33,126 nt of DNA from Parcubacteria group bacterium 21-54-25. Lineage in GTDB: Bacteria > Patescibacteriota > Minisyncoccia > Phycocordibacterales > Phycocordibacteraceae. This document shows, piece after piece, positions 21,095 through 29,135 of this stretch. The notes beneath the pieces are model-generated. The model did not search any database and was not told where the DNA came from. It saw only the letters and a list, made by a program, of their open reading frames with translations. The position numbers and the translations under genes are program-made. Every line of letters starts with the position of its first letter. The stretch's first letter is position 1. The DNA lies in assembly GCA_002255585.1 (NCBI GenBank), contig NCBJ01000009.1, positions 1-33,126 on the forward strand, in the 5' to 3' direction.

Positions 21095-21769
21095 TTAGGT
21101 AGATGAAAGTTGGTAATCACTAAAAAGCGTCGTGTGCACCGCGTGCTTCAACGCCTGCGCTGGTTGTGTCGAGATATCGGCACCTGTAGCGATGAGCGTG
21201 GCGAGCGTCGGCCATTTTTCCTCTCCCGCGGCGTACGCAACCACTTCACTCAACTGCTCGATGACGCGTGGCGTAATAGTAATGCGCTCGAAGGTGCCCG
21301 CGTCATACGCCTCAGCAAGTTCGTCACTCACGGCCGCAATACTCCCCGGTAAGATGCCCGCGGTGTGACCATCTGCGCCGATACCAAACAAGCCAATGCG
21401 ATAGGTTGCCTGTTCCAGCGCGTCAGCGAGCGCCTTCGCAAACAGACGCGTGGTTTCCTTGCGCGAAACCCCTGTGAGCACTGGCATGAGCGTGGCACCA
21501 GGGAGCGAAAAACCGGCAGTCTCGAGCATTGCCCAATTTGAATCAGTGTGTCCCACCGGTCCATAGCGCTCGTCAGTAAGCGTCACCGTAAGTTGCGCAA
21601 ACGGGGCATGGTGTGCCTGCAATGCATGCGCGGTGCGCACCGCAACCGCAATACCCGAACCGCCCGGTACGAGCCATAGTACTCGCGCGCCCATAGAAAG
21701 TTGCATGTGCAGTTGCCGCGCAAGAAATGAAACTACCGGTTCGAGAGTCGTGCTATGACGAAATACCAT
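21095..21769 (-). CDS. pgl: 6-phosphogluconolactonase
   Basis: A 224-residue protein of the 6-phosphogluconolactonase/glucosamine-6-phosphate isomerase superfamily. Visible motifs are VPGGSG (about 34-39), TDERYGP followed by SNWAML (about 77-93) and GIGADGHTAGILPGS (about 130-144), which carries the catalytic His. It hydrolyses 6-phosphogluconolactone and is followed by gnd after 6 nt, which supports the assignment over an amino-sugar isomerase. Start: ATG at 21769 is chosen because GATACT (21784-21779) ends nine nt upstream; ATG 21778 or 21796 would add three or nine residues. No gene for glucose-6-phosphate dehydrogenase is nearby. Confidence 0.88.
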   Translation of the reverse strand: MVFRHSTTLEPVVSFLARQLHMQLSMGARVLWLVPGGSGIAVAVRTAHALQAHHAPFAQLTVTLTDERYGPVGHTDSNWAMLETAGFSLPGATLMPVLTGVSRKETTRLFAKALADALEQATYRIGLFGIGADGHTAGILPGSIAAVSDELAEAYDAGTFERITITPRVIEQLSEVVAYAAGEEKWPTLATLIATGADISTQPAQALKHAVHTTLFSDYQLSST

Positions 21770-21778
21770 AGCCGCCAT

Positions 21779-21784
21779 AGTATC
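21779..21784 (-). promoter_or_regulatory. Possible -10 box for pgl-gnd
   Basis: GATACT, 9 nt before the ATG at 21769. Confidence 0.4.
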
Positions 21785-21838
21785 GCATACTTGCAAAAAT
21801 CAAAAATGCCAACGGCAATGCCGGGACACCAGTGTGTT

Positions 21839-22270
21839 TTATGAGTTCTCTTGAGAGGGAGGATCTTGAACGCGATCATTCCGTAACTCTCGTTTGAAGT
21901 CACTTATAGCACGTACGAAGGGCGACGACTCGTACGGTGCTGCGATGTGCGTAGCTGCCCGCTGTGCTGCAAAACGTTTGCGAAGCGTATAGACAATGCG
22001 TGAAAGCCATCGTTCAAAAAATCGCGTCGCGCGAAGCGCGGCGTGCGCACTGTCGTGCACCATCCGCTCAAAGGTGCTTCGCACACTATCGCGAAGGAGT
22101 ACGGCAAAATCAACGTGAAAAATAATGAGCGCTACGCGCGAAGCGTGCTTGTCTAGCTGCGCGCGTAGCGATTCAAAGAATCGTGCCCTGCGGTTGCGCT
22201 CATAGGCGGTGAGCGCAAGAAACCCTGAGAACAGTGCGAGTGTGCCGAACTCAGCGACAACGTATCCCAT
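21839..22270 (-). CDS. Hypothetical membrane protein downstream of tsf
   Basis: A 143-residue protein. One hydrophobic N-terminal segment (about 4-21, VVAEFGTLALFSGFLAL) is followed by a long, strongly basic, Arg/Ala-rich helical region (about 24-125) and a polar tail. No known domain is recognised. It begins 2 nt after the tsf stop, so it is cotranscribed with elongation factor Ts. The basic helices could bind nucleic acid or the membrane surface; this is only inference. Confidence 0.6.
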   Translation of the reverse strand: MGYVVAEFGTLALFSGFLALTAYERNRRARFFESLRAQLDKHASRVALIIFHVDFAVLLRDSVRSTFERMVHDSAHAALRATRFFERWLSRIVYTLRKRFAAQRAATHIAAPYESSPFVRAISDFKRELRNDRVQDPPSQENS

Positions 22271-22272
22271 AC

Positions 22273-22857
22273 TTAGCCGCGAGCGGAATAGCGCACAAAA
22301 CTAGTTATCTCGATACGCTCACCAAACTTTTGCACCGCTTCAGTGATAAGGTCACGCACTGTTTTCGTATCATCTTTTATGTGTGGTTGGTCAAGCAGCA
22401 CCTGTTCTTTAAAATACGACTCTAGTTTACCTGCAAGGATTTTCTCCCGCATCGCTTCTGGTTTTCCCGCTATCTCTTTTTCAAACACTGCGAGCGCGGA
22501 GGCGCGCGCTGCCTCTGGTATCTCTTCGACAGAGCGATACGCTGGATTCGTGGCTGCAACTTGCATCGCTATTTCGCGCGCAAGTGCCACAAAGTCCGGA
22601 TTGCGACCTACGAAATCGGTTTCGCAAGAAAGCAGTACGATGGCGCCAATGGTGCCATCGTGGATGTAGCTGGCAACCGCACCGGCGCCGAGTTCGCGAT
22701 CGGCCTTCTTGTCCGCTGTTGCTCCGGAGCGCTTTCGTAATATTACAACGGCCTGATCGACATCTCCTCGCGCTTCCTCAAGCGCTTTCTTACACTGCAT
22801 GATGGAAATGCCCGTGCGGTCGCGTAATACTTTTACGATATCAGTTGAAATTTCCAT
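22273..22857 (-). CDS. tsf: Elongation factor Ts, short form
   Basis: A 194-residue nucleotide exchange factor for EF-Tu. The UBA-like N-terminal domain (1-45) has LRDRTGISIMQCKKAL; the core has the conserved CETDFVGRN (78-86), whose TDF contacts EF-Tu. E. coli EF-Ts is 283 residues; the short form with one core subdomain is known from Thermus. It lies downstream of rpsB, the classical rpsB-tsf order, with 65 nt between and its own extended -10 (TGC-TATCAT, 22886-22881), giving a leader of about 16 nt. A small membrane protein follows after 2 nt. Confidence 0.95.
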   Translation of the reverse strand: MEISTDIVKVLRDRTGISIMQCKKALEEARGDVDQAVVILRKRSGATADKKADRELGAGAVASYIHDGTIGAIVLLSCETDFVGRNPDFVALAREIAMQVAATNPAYRSVEEIPEAARASALAVFEKEIAGKPEAMREKILAGKLESYFKEQVLLDQPHIKDDTKTVRDLITEAVQKFGERIEITSFVRYSARG

Positions 22858-22880
22858 AGTTATAAGGAATCAAGACCTTT

Positions 22881-22886
22881 ATGATA
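22881..22886 (-). promoter_or_regulatory. Extended -10 box for tsf
   Basis: TGC-TATCAT, 23 nt before the tsf ATG. Confidence 0.45.
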
Positions 22887-22922
22887 GCACGCTGCGGAAC
22901 CGAAAACCTATACGGGTTGTCG

Positions 22923-23624
22923 CTACGCAGCGCGGCCGCTTTCAAAAGCGCTTGTAAGCTCGTCCAGCAAGAGTCTTACTGTCATGCGCGATGCATCATT
23001 CGCGATAATTGGATACGTAGCATCCGCCACATTGCAGTCAGAGCTCATAATGCCAATGACCGGGATGCCTGCTCCATGTGCTTCTTTCGCGGCGTGCGTC
23101 TCGTGCTTTGTATCGACAATCACGAGTGCCTCGGGACGTTTTGCAAGCGATACAATGCCATCAAGTCGCTCGGTGAGCCGTTCGATCTCTCGATCGAGGC
23201 GTACGCGTTCAAGTTTCGTATAGCGTTTCGTCAGTTCACCTGACTCGCGTTTTTCGAGCAAATCTGCGAGACGATCAATTCGTTTTTTGATTTCTGTGAA
23301 GTTTGAGATGGTACCGCCCAGCCAACGAGTCGAAACGTATGGCGCACCAATCCGCCGTGCGGCGTCCTTCACTAAGGCCGATATTTCTTTCTTGCCGCCA
23401 ACAAACAAAACGGTCTTGCCGTCTTTGGCAAGCGTTGCCATGGCGGCCTTTGCCTGCGCAACCTGTGCATCGGTCTTCACCAAATCAAAGATTTCCAGGC
23501 GCGCCTTCGCGCCCACGACGAACGTGCGCATGGACGGATGCCGTCGGCTCTTGACCTGCGCAAAATGCGCCCCTGCTTCAAAGAGGCGCTCTACACCAGG
23601 GCCCGCGAGTGTGGTGGTTATCAT
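22923..23624 (-). CDS. rpsB: 30S ribosomal protein S2
   Basis: A 233-residue S2 (E. coli 241). Typical segments are LFEAGAHFAQVKSRRHPSM near the N-terminus, LFVGGKKE (about 92-99), STRWLGGTISNF (about 117-128), PEALVIVDTKHE (about 181-192) and IPVIGIMSSDCN. The canonical GAHFGHQ appears as GAHFAQV, and SDCNV replaces the usual DTN-CDP, mild but notable changes. Start: ATG at 23624, with TGT-TACGAT (23637-23632) ending seven nt upstream; the longer frame adds 12 unrelated residues. It lies 40 nt after prfA on the same strand and is followed by tsf. Confidence 0.95.
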   Translation of the reverse strand: MITTTLAGPGVERLFEAGAHFAQVKSRRHPSMRTFVVGAKARLEIFDLVKTDAQVAQAKAAMATLAKDGKTVLFVGGKKEISALVKDAARRIGAPYVSTRWLGGTISNFTEIKKRIDRLADLLEKRESGELTKRYTKLERVRLDREIERLTERLDGIVSLAKRPEALVIVDTKHETHAAKEAHGAGIPVIGIMSSDCNVADATYPIIANDASRMTVRLLLDELTSAFESGRAA

Positions 23625-23631
23625 GGCGACT

Positions 23632-23637
23632 ATCGTA
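23632..23637 (-). promoter_or_regulatory. Extended -10 box for rpsB
   Basis: TGT-TACGAT, 7 nt before the ATG at 23624. Confidence 0.45.
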
Positions 23638-23664
23638 ACACAGACTATTTCCCTTTTCAAACGT

Positions 23665-24624
23665 TCAGCCTATCGGACTATCGGTGTGTGCGATATCCGC
23701 CATGCCGGTTGCCAGTGCGGTTTGAAGCGACTCAATGATGGGATCAAGCCCCCCGGCAAGGATTTTAGGTAGGTTGTGCCAAGACTCCTTGAGACGATGG
23801 TCCGTAACACGGTCCTGGAGAAAATTATATGTGCGAATCTTTTCAGACCGGTCGCCCGTACCTATTTGTGCCTTGCGCGTCTCGGCATGCTTCTTAGCCT
23901 CTCCTTCTTCAGTAAACTGCTCGATTTTCGCCGTCAAAATCTGGAGTGCTTTCTCGCGATTAGCCTGCTGGGAGCGCTCGGAGGATGAGCGCACGTCGAT
24001 ACCCGTTGGCTTGTGGACAAGGCGCACTGCCGTCTCAACCTTGTTCACATTCTGGCCACCGGCGCCGCCTGAACGTGAGAACTCCATCTCGAGATCAGAC
24101 GGATTGATGACAATGGTCGATTTCGTGCGAATTGGCATTGCCGCGATTGAGGCGGTCGAGGTGTGAATGCGTCCAGACTTTTCGGTGGCGGGAACGCGCT
24201 GTACACGATGCACGCCGGTCTCCCACCGAAGTGCCTCGTATGCATCCGCCCCAACAATCTCGAGTGTCAGCTCGTCAATAGCGCGCACGTGCCACCCTTT
24301 GTTTTGGGCATATTGCTGATACATGTCGCGCAGATCTTTTGCGAAAAGCGTCGCCTCGTCGCCGCCCGCGCCCGCGCGAAACTCAAGCACGATGGCAGTA
24401 GGTTGCTCGGCTTCTTCTTCACGCGCGATGATGCGATAGATTTCAGTAAGAAGTTCCTGCTGTCGCGCGTCGACGCGAGCGACGTCTTCTGCCGCCATTG
24501 CGGCGAGGTCTGGGTCGCGCGCAGCTGCGTCCTGCGCAGATGCCTTCTCGACTTCGAGACGTTCATACTCACCCGCGAGAAATGCGGTCGCATGATTTTT
24601 CTTGAACTCTGGTGAATACTCCAT
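23665..24624 (-). CDS. prfA: Peptide chain release factor 1
   Basis: A 319-residue RF1 that recognises UAA and UAG. The stop-recognition PAT (145-147, in [16 protein letters not shown]) separates it from RF2, and GGQ is at 189-191. Domain 1 is shorter than in E. coli RF1 (360), with about 80 residues before the [11 protein letters not shown] segment, but much better kept than in the RF2 of this window. Start: ATG at 24624. The upstream region has TACAAT and TATACT about 20-30 nt before the ATG, so a short leader is likely. It is preceded by the rpmE hairpin. Confidence 0.95.
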   Translation of the reverse strand: MEYSPEFKKNHATAFLAGEYERLEVEKASAQDAAARDPDLAAMAAEDVARVDARQQELLTEIYRIIAREEEAEQPTAIVLEFRAGAGGDEATLFAKDLRDMYQQYAQNKGWHVRAIDELTLEIVGADAYEALRWETGVHRVQRVPATEKSGRIHTSTASIAAMPIRTKSTIVINPSDLEMEFSRSGGAGGQNVNKVETAVRLVHKPTGIDVRSSSERSQQANREKALQILTAKIEQFTEEGEAKKHAETRKAQIGTGDRSEKIRTYNFLQDRVTDHRLKESWHNLPKILAGGLDPIIESLQTALATGMADIAHTDSPIG

Positions 24625-24665
24625 ACGTGCGTGTAATATGTAATAGTATATTGTAGCGCAGCAAG

Positions 24666-24696
24666 ACGGCCGCCCGCGCCAAGCGCGGGCGGCCGT
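24666..24696 (-). terminator. Hairpin downstream of rpmE
   Basis: A perfect 14-bp GC-rich stem (24666-24679 with 24683-24696) with a CAA loop, 10 nt after the rpmE stop. No U-tract. Confidence 0.65.
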
Positions 24697-24706
24697 GCAC
24701 TTGTCG

Positions 24707-24964
24707 TTACGCCTTGCGTTTTGCTGCGGCCACGCGCTGTTTGAAGCGCTCTACTCGTCCTGTTTTATCGAGTGTACGATCCTCACCAGTATAAAACGGA
24801 TGCGATTTGCTTGAGATTTCCACGATTACTTTCGGATACTCCTTACCATCGACGGTTACCGTCTCATCGGTGGCAATCGTCGACCCGATGATAAACGTTT
24901 CTCCCGAGGCAATGTCCTCGAAGGCCACTGGGCGATAGTTTTTAGGATGAATATCCTTCTTCAT
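24707..24964 (-). CDS. rpmE2: 50S ribosomal protein L31, type B (no cysteines)
   Basis: An 85-residue L31. [17 protein letters not shown] at the start, the SKSHPFYTG motif (about 52-60) and a basic tail ([16 protein letters not shown]) are typical of the type B form, which lacks the zinc-binding cysteines of type A. In many bacteria type B replaces type A under zinc shortage; whether a type A copy exists here is unknown. Start: ATG at 24964, with TGC-TATAGT (24977-24972) ending seven nt upstream. Confidence 0.93.
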   Translation of the reverse strand: MKKDIHPKNYRPVAFEDIASGETFIIGSTIATDETVTVDGKEYPKVIVEISSKSHPFYTGEDRTLDKTGRVERFKQRVAAAKRKA

Positions 24965-24971
24965 GCGCGGC

Positions 24972-24977
24972 ACTATA
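24972..24977 (-). promoter_or_regulatory. Extended -10 box for rpmE
   Basis: TGC-TATAGT, 7 nt before the ATG at 24964. Confidence 0.55.
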
Positions 24978-25030
24978 GCAAACTTTTCAACGTAAGGCAA
25001 TACATACCAAGTGAAGACGGCCGCAGCTCC

Positions 25031-26434
25031 CTATGACCCATTTAGCTGGTCAATCATCTGTTGGAACTGGTCAGCGTACCCCATCACGCCGTCCCCATAG
25101 AACGCATACGCCGGGTTGCCTGCGTGTGTCCAGCCAGCAAAGTACCGTAGGGCAGCGAGACGCTCGGCAGCGCGTGTGCCTGCGGCAGCGCCGTTATCGG
25201 CCATCAACATGGCGGCGGCCATAAACGCATCCTGATCATCCCAGGGATTCGATGGACTGTTGCCGCCGGTGAGCGTGCGCACACGATCCTTGCTTGCGAC
25301 ATATTGCCACGGCCCCTGCCAAAACGCATTCCATGACATCGTATGCTGGCTATTGTTGCAGTCGCCTGTATTGACGTTAATAAAGCCGCCATAACATACC
25401 CACGTCGAAGGGATAAATTGCCCCGGGCCCATAGCACCACCCCAACCATACGAAGGCTTCCGTGAGACAGGCATGGTGTTCGGATCTAGACCAAGTGTCT
25501 TAGTGATGTACACAAAGACCGGTTGGTCGCGATTGGGCGCCATATCTACTTTCCAATTTCCCGTGCCAAGGTTTTGGCCAAGGTCCGTTTCCTGTTTGAG
25601 GACGCCGAGGATAACCGCTGCGCGTACGCCAGTCGCTTTTTGCGCCGTCTCAGCATATTGCAACGCCTTGCCAAAAGGAATTGCTGCCGAGTCACGCAGT
25701 GAGAAAAGTTCGGAGCGAATCTGTGCAGCGGATTTCTGCTGTGAGTTAAGTAGCGATTGGTATGCGCCCTCTTTCCCTTTAGTCTGTGAAAGTATGGTTC
25801 TTTTCTGCTGTTCTTGCTGCTGAATCTGTCGCTGCTCAAGCACCTGTATTTGCTTCAGCTGCTGCTGTTGCGCAAGCTGGTCCTCGAGCGCTTGTTTTTC
25901 TGTCTCTGTCTGTGTACGCGTGCTGGTAAGATCGGTAAATGATTGCGCGAGGGCCTGTTTAATCGAAGCGAAGGCATCGAGGTCTTGAAAAAACGATGAG
26001 ACATTCTGCGACGAAAGTGCAACGTCAACCGTCGAGTAGCCGTCGATGACCTGCGTTTGCCGCAAAATTTGTGCGAGAGATTCTTGCTCTTTTGAAAGCT
26101 GGGTATTGAGCGCGCCGATGGTCTGGGTATGAATATCAATATTTGATGAGAGCTGCTCGATTGCTATTTCCGTTGCCTGCACCTGCAGTTTTGCTTTTTT
26201 AATCTGCGTGTCGAGGATATCAATATCACGTTGTAGTGATTCGTGCTGTGAATGAAGTGTATCGAGCGTCGTCTGGCTTTGGTTGATCTGGCTTTCAAGC
26301 GCAGAGAGCTGTGACTGCAGTTGTGCGCGTCGAGTGGAAACCGCAACCGTTGTAGATGCTGTTTGTGCAAAGAGCGCGCTCGGAACAATGAGCACTGTGG
26401 CGAGCACTATTACCAAGCTGGTACGTAACCGCAT
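25031..26434 (-). CDS. Secreted coiled-coil lytic transglycosylase (PcsB/CwlO-like N-domain)
   Basis: A 467-residue protein: signal peptide (1 to about 23, cleavage near LFA-QT), a long coiled coil (about 32-245, very Gln-rich at 180-215) and a C-terminal transglycosylase domain. The coiled coil contains TVDVALSSQNVSSFFQDLDA (135-154), resembling the segment that marks the hydrolase-activator and PcsB/CwlO coiled coils regulated by FtsEX. The catalytic part has Glu282 in VLKQETDLG and GAMGPGQFIPSTW (333-345), the MltB/Slt35 signature, so it should cleave peptidoglycan glycan strands. In known PcsB/CwlO proteins the catalytic domain is a peptidase, so this combination is unusual. Start: ATG at 26434, nine nt after TGC-TATACT. 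Confidence 0.88.
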   Translation of the reverse strand: MRLRTSLVIVLATVLIVPSALFAQTASTTVAVSTRRAQLQSQLSALESQINQSQTTLDTLHSQHESLQRDIDILDTQIKKAKLQVQATEIAIEQLSSNIDIHTQTIGALNTQLSKEQESLAQILRQTQVIDGYSTVDVALSSQNVSSFFQDLDAFASIKQALAQSFTDLTSTRTQTETEKQALEDQLAQQQQLKQIQVLEQRQIQQQEQQKRTILSQTKGKEGAYQSLLNSQQKSAAQIRSELFSLRDSAAIPFGKALQYAETAQKATGVRAAVILGVLKQETDLGQNLGTGNWKVDMAPNRDQPVFVYITKTLGLDPNTMPVSRKPSYGWGGAMGPGQFIPSTWVCYGGFINVNTGDCNNSQHTMSWNAFWQGPWQYVASKDRVRTLTGGNSPSNPWDDQDAFMAAAMLMADNGAAAGTRAAERLAALRYFAGWTHAGNPAYAFYGDGVMGYADQFQQMIDQLNGS

Positions 26435-26443
26435 TATCGTATG

Positions 26444-26449
26444 AGTATA
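26444..26449 (-). promoter_or_regulatory. Extended -10 box for the transglycosylase gene
   Basis: TGC-TATACT, 9 nt before the ATG at 26434. The TGC overlaps the base of the rplY hairpin. Confidence 0.55.
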
Positions 26450-26450
26450 G

Positions 26451-26491
26451 CAAATCCCTGCGCGGGCTCTAAGAGCCCGCGCAGGGATTTG
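26451..26491 (-). terminator. Perfect 19-bp hairpin downstream of rplY
   Basis: Stem 26451-26469 with 26473-26491, loop TAA, 9 nt after the rplY stop. There are A:T pairs at its base but no long U-tract. Its lower arm contributes the TGC of the next promoter. Confidence 0.75.
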
Positions 26492-26500
26492 TGGCGGCAC

Positions 26501-27154
26501 CTATTTTTCACTTGACGGTGCGGCTGATTGGTCTTCTTCTTGCTTGCCTTTCTTTTCTACTTCGATTGCTTCCATATCTGGCGTCTCGGTAACCACCTCT
26601 ATTTCCTCCTGCACTTCCTGGACGAGTACGATGACCTCTTCGGGGTCACTCTTGAGCACGACGCCTTTCGGGAGTGCAATATCGCGTACATGAATCTGGT
26701 CGTTAATGTTTGCAAGCACTGAAATATCAACCGAAATCTCATGCGGCAAGTCGGCCGCCGCCGCCTCGATCTCAATCTCATGGAGCACCTTTACCAAATT
26801 CGCACCTGCTTTTACCGCAGGCGACTCGCCCGCAAAGACAAGCGGCACCGCCACCTCGACTTTTGCGCCTTTTTCAATCGCGTAGAAATCAACGTGCCGC
26901 GGGATGCTCGTAATAGGGTCGTGGTCCACGTCGTGAATAAGCACAGAAAGCGGCTGGTTGGAAATGCCGGCAAGCGCCACCACAGAAGATTCACCCGCTT
27001 CTTTAAGTACCTTCTCAAACTCTTTGAGAGAAAGTGTGATGGGCGTAGCTTCCTGTTTGGGACCATAGACGACCGCGGGCATACGCGCGGCCGCGCGGAG
27101 CGCTTTCATCCGTTTGCCGAACACTTCTCGCTTCTCTGCTGTGAGAGTCAACAT
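26501..27154 (-). CDS. rplY: 50S ribosomal protein L25 (CTC type)
   Basis: A 217-residue L25 of the general-stress (CTC) type that binds 5S rRNA. The N-terminal domain (1 to about 92) has EKREVFGKRMKALRAA and MPAVVYGP; the beta-rich C-domain (about 93-180) has VEVAVPLVFAGESPAVKAGA and the LPHEISVDIS segment. An acidic, low-complexity tail (about 180-217) follows. Start: ATG at 27154, with TAGACT (27166-27161) ending six nt upstream. No Shine-Dalgarno site. It is followed by a strong hairpin. Confidence 0.94.
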   Translation of the reverse strand: MLTLTAEKREVFGKRMKALRAAARMPAVVYGPKQEATPITLSLKEFEKVLKEAGESSVVALAGISNQPLSVLIHDVDHDPITSIPRHVDFYAIEKGAKVEVAVPLVFAGESPAVKAGANLVKVLHEIEIEAAAADLPHEISVDISVLANINDQIHVRDIALPKGVVLKSDPEEVIVLVQEVQEEIEVVTETPDMEAIEVEKKGKQEEDQSAAPSSEK

Positions 27155-27160
27155 GCGCAG

Positions 27161-27166
27161 AGTCTA
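27161..27166 (-). promoter_or_regulatory. -10 box for rplY
   Basis: TAGACT, 6 nt before the ATG at 27154. Confidence 0.45.
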
Positions 27167-27222
27167 CGATTGCTGTGCCAAAAACGCAAGTGCAACATTC
27201 TGTTATGAAATTTTACTATGTA

Positions 27223-27738
27223 TCATGAACACGCGTGTGTCACGAATATCATGGTGAAAATCGGTGCACTACTGGATTCTTCTTTGCTCGTTCCTGTCGA
27301 GTCAATACACCAGTACGAGCCGGATGCTGTGAGCCGCGTCAAGATCACGTACCTGCTGCCAGCCGAATCAGTAGAGTGATAGAGCCAGGCGTACGAACTA
27401 ATCTGTTGACATGCCTTGTTGATGTTAGGGTCGCTAAATAAATAAGATCCGGTACAGGCAGATGAAAAAACATTTGGTCCGTAGCTGCCGTTGTTATCGT
27501 AATAGATTTGAGCCTCTATCTGTATGGCGTGCATATCGGCCTGAATAGCTGCATCTTGTCCTTTTTTCCGTGCCACGTTGAGAGACGCAAGCACAACCGA
27601 GGAGAGGAGACCGATGATGGCGATGACGACGAGGAGCTCGATGAGTGTGAACCCCGTTGAGAAATCGTACGCGCGAACGGCTAACGCGCTTTCCCTATTT
27701 TTTAACGAAGTGAAGCTACGGGTGGAAGCACGGAACAT
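27223..27738 (-). CDS. Type IV pilin-like protein
   Basis: A 171-residue prepilin. The processing site lies between Gly29 and Phe30 in TGFTLIELLVVIAIIGLLSS, with Glu at mature position 5 (Glu34), as required by prepilin peptidase. The hydrophobic helix is followed by ARKKGQDAAIQADMHAIQIE and a small globular domain with four cysteines, resembling minor or major pseudopilins of CPR bacteria. The leader of 29 residues is longer than the usual 6-15; no closer ATG exists, so the true start might be a non-ATG codon. It begins 4 nt after the small membrane protein at 27743-28000. Likely part of a surface pilus used for attachment or DNA uptake. Confidence 0.85.
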   Translation of the reverse strand: MFRASTRSFTSLKNRESALAVRAYDFSTGFTLIELLVVIAIIGLLSSVVLASLNVARKKGQDAAIQADMHAIQIEAQIYYDNNGSYGPNVFSSACTGSYLFSDPNINKACQQISSYAWLYHSTDSAGSRYVILTRLTASGSYWCIDSTGTSKEESSSAPIFTMIFVTHACS

Positions 27739-27742
27739 ATTG

Positions 27743-28000
27743 CTACGTGCGCGGGAGCCCGGGCGGGAGTGTGGGTGGCGGAGCAGCTGGCGCCCAGAAG
27801 GTTGCAAAGGCGATCCAGAGTGCGGCAATAACAGCAAGTACCGCTATGACAAGCAGCACGCGCTCGGCACCTTGGTCGTCTTTGGCAAGATGCGTGTTTA
27901 TAACCAGACGTACCAACGCTGATCGTCGTGCAGAGCGCGATAGCGGCCGCGCAAACTGCGATTCTTCGTCAAATTGAACCTGTTGATTTTCTGGTGGCAT
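27743..28000 (-). CDS. Small single-pass membrane protein before the pilin
   Basis: An 85-residue protein: a polar, acidic N-terminus (MPPENQQVQFDEESQFARPL), a basic region, one membrane segment (about 48-69) and a proline-rich end (PAAPPPTLPPGLP). I do not recognise a named family. It lies 4 nt before the pilin gene and 58 nt behind the aldolase gene on the same strand, so a role in pilus assembly is inferred from position only. Start: ATG at 28000; the longer frame to 28051 adds residues that look non-native. Confidence 0.6.
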   Translation of the reverse strand: MPPENQQVQFDEESQFARPLSRSARRSALVRLVINTHLAKDDQGAERVLLVIAVLAVIAALWIAFATFWAPAAPPPTLPPGLPRT

Positions 28001-28058
28001 GTTCTTAAAAAGAGTGGGCAACAAGAAATTTGCGTCCGAGACAACGCGCACCGGCTAA

Positions 28059-29057
28059 CTAACGCCCCTCAGAAGCGGCAGCGACCTTTGCCAAACGAGA
28101 GATGAACGCTTCCTGCGCTGCCGCAATGTGCTCTGATTTTCCTTGCCACAGGGCAAGCGCTTCACCCTGAAGCGCGCGCGCATACGAGAACGTAAGCGGC
28201 CAGGGTGCGTCCATTTCTTTGGCACGCAACGCAATCGCACGCAAATTGTCAGTTGCTTGATCGGCCGACTGCCCACCGGAAAGAAACACGATGCCCGGCA
28301 CTTCTTTCGGAACGGCGGCAATAAGCGCTTCGAGCGTGCTCTCTGCGACTTCTTCTGGTGTATCCTTTTTGCCACTTTCGCTACCAGAGAGTGCCATGGC
28401 GGTTTTCACTAATACCGCAGTGCGATCAACTGCCTGATCCTCTACGGCAGCAAAGACTGCTTTGAGCGTCTCGGTAATCACCTCTTTTGCGCGTAGGCGG
28501 CTATGATTCCCACCGAGCAGCACCTCCGGTTCAAGGATTGGCACAAGACCGGCTTCCTGTGCAATGTGGGCGTACGACGCAAGACGTTTCGCATTTTCAA
28601 GAAGCGCGTGGTTGGTTGGCAAGCGATCGCCGTCAATGCGAATGACCGCGCGCCATTTCGTGAAGCGAGCGCCTTGGGCGCGATACGAAACAAGACGTTC
28701 GGCAAGGCCTATGAGGCCGTTGGTAATGAGCTCGTCCTGGCTTTCGGCCATCGCTTCGGTACCCTTATCAACCTTAATTCCCGGCACGATACCGTGCGCC
28801 TTGAGAAGCGCAGGAAACGCAGTGCCGTCGTCGGCAGTCTGTCCAAGTGTTTCCTCAAAAAGAATGACCCCCGAAAGATGTTGCTCAGCGCCGGATGCTG
28901 CTAAAAAAAGATTGCGATACTGTCGACGCATCTCCGGACCGGCCTCAATACCGTATTCAGTGAGCCGTTTGTCTGCTGTGTGCAAGCTCTCATCTGCGGC
29001 AAGGAGTCCTTTTCCTGGGGCGACGAGTGCTTTTGCTGTTTCGTTAAGGTTATTCAT
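28059..29057 (-). CDS. Fructose-bisphosphate aldolase, class I
   Basis: A 332-residue Schiff-base aldolase that splits fructose 1,6-bisphosphate to two triose phosphates. Motifs: GKGLLAADES (15-24), GIKVDKG (93-99), FTKWRAV (132-138, with Lys134 and Arg136), LEPEV (175-179) and Schiff-base Lys218 in VLVKTAMALSGS, then FLSGGQS. This is the animal-type class I family, found in some bacteria; most bacteria have class II. Start: ATG at 29057, with TGG-TACAGT (29071-29066) ending eight nt upstream. It diverges from the PfkB kinase gene across 78 nt. Confidence 0.95.
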   Translation of the reverse strand: MNNLNETAKALVAPGKGLLAADESLHTADKRLTEYGIEAGPEMRRQYRNLFLAASGAEQHLSGVILFEETLGQTADDGTAFPALLKAHGIVPGIKVDKGTEAMAESQDELITNGLIGLAERLVSYRAQGARFTKWRAVIRIDGDRLPTNHALLENAKRLASYAHIAQEAGLVPILEPEVLLGGNHSRLRAKEVITETLKAVFAAVEDQAVDRTAVLVKTAMALSGSESGKKDTPEEVAESTLEALIAAVPKEVPGIVFLSGGQSADQATDNLRAIALRAKEMDAPWPLTFSYARALQGEALALWQGKSEHIAAAQEAFISRLAKVAAASEGR

Positions 29058-29065
29058 ATGTGTTC

Positions 29066-29071
29066 ACTGTA
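29066..29071 (-). promoter_or_regulatory. Extended -10 box for the aldolase gene
   Basis: TGG-TACAGT, 8 nt before the ATG at 29057. Confidence 0.5.
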
Positions 29072-29117
29072 CCACGAGCATCGCGTGCGTTATACACAAC
29101 TCGAGGAGACGAGCGCG

Positions 29118-29126
29118 TGGTAAACT
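29118..29126 (+). promoter_or_regulatory. Extended -10 box for the PfkB kinase gene
   Basis: TGG-TAAACT, hexamer 29121-29126, 9 nt before the ATG at 29136. It faces away from the aldolase promoter. Confidence 0.45.
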
Positions 29127-29135
29127 TATAAGCGT

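Noticed and set aside
26180-26380. Gln/Leu-rich coiled-coil repeats as DNA repeats
   Set aside because: The similarity is at the protein heptad level; no tandem nucleotide repeat is present.
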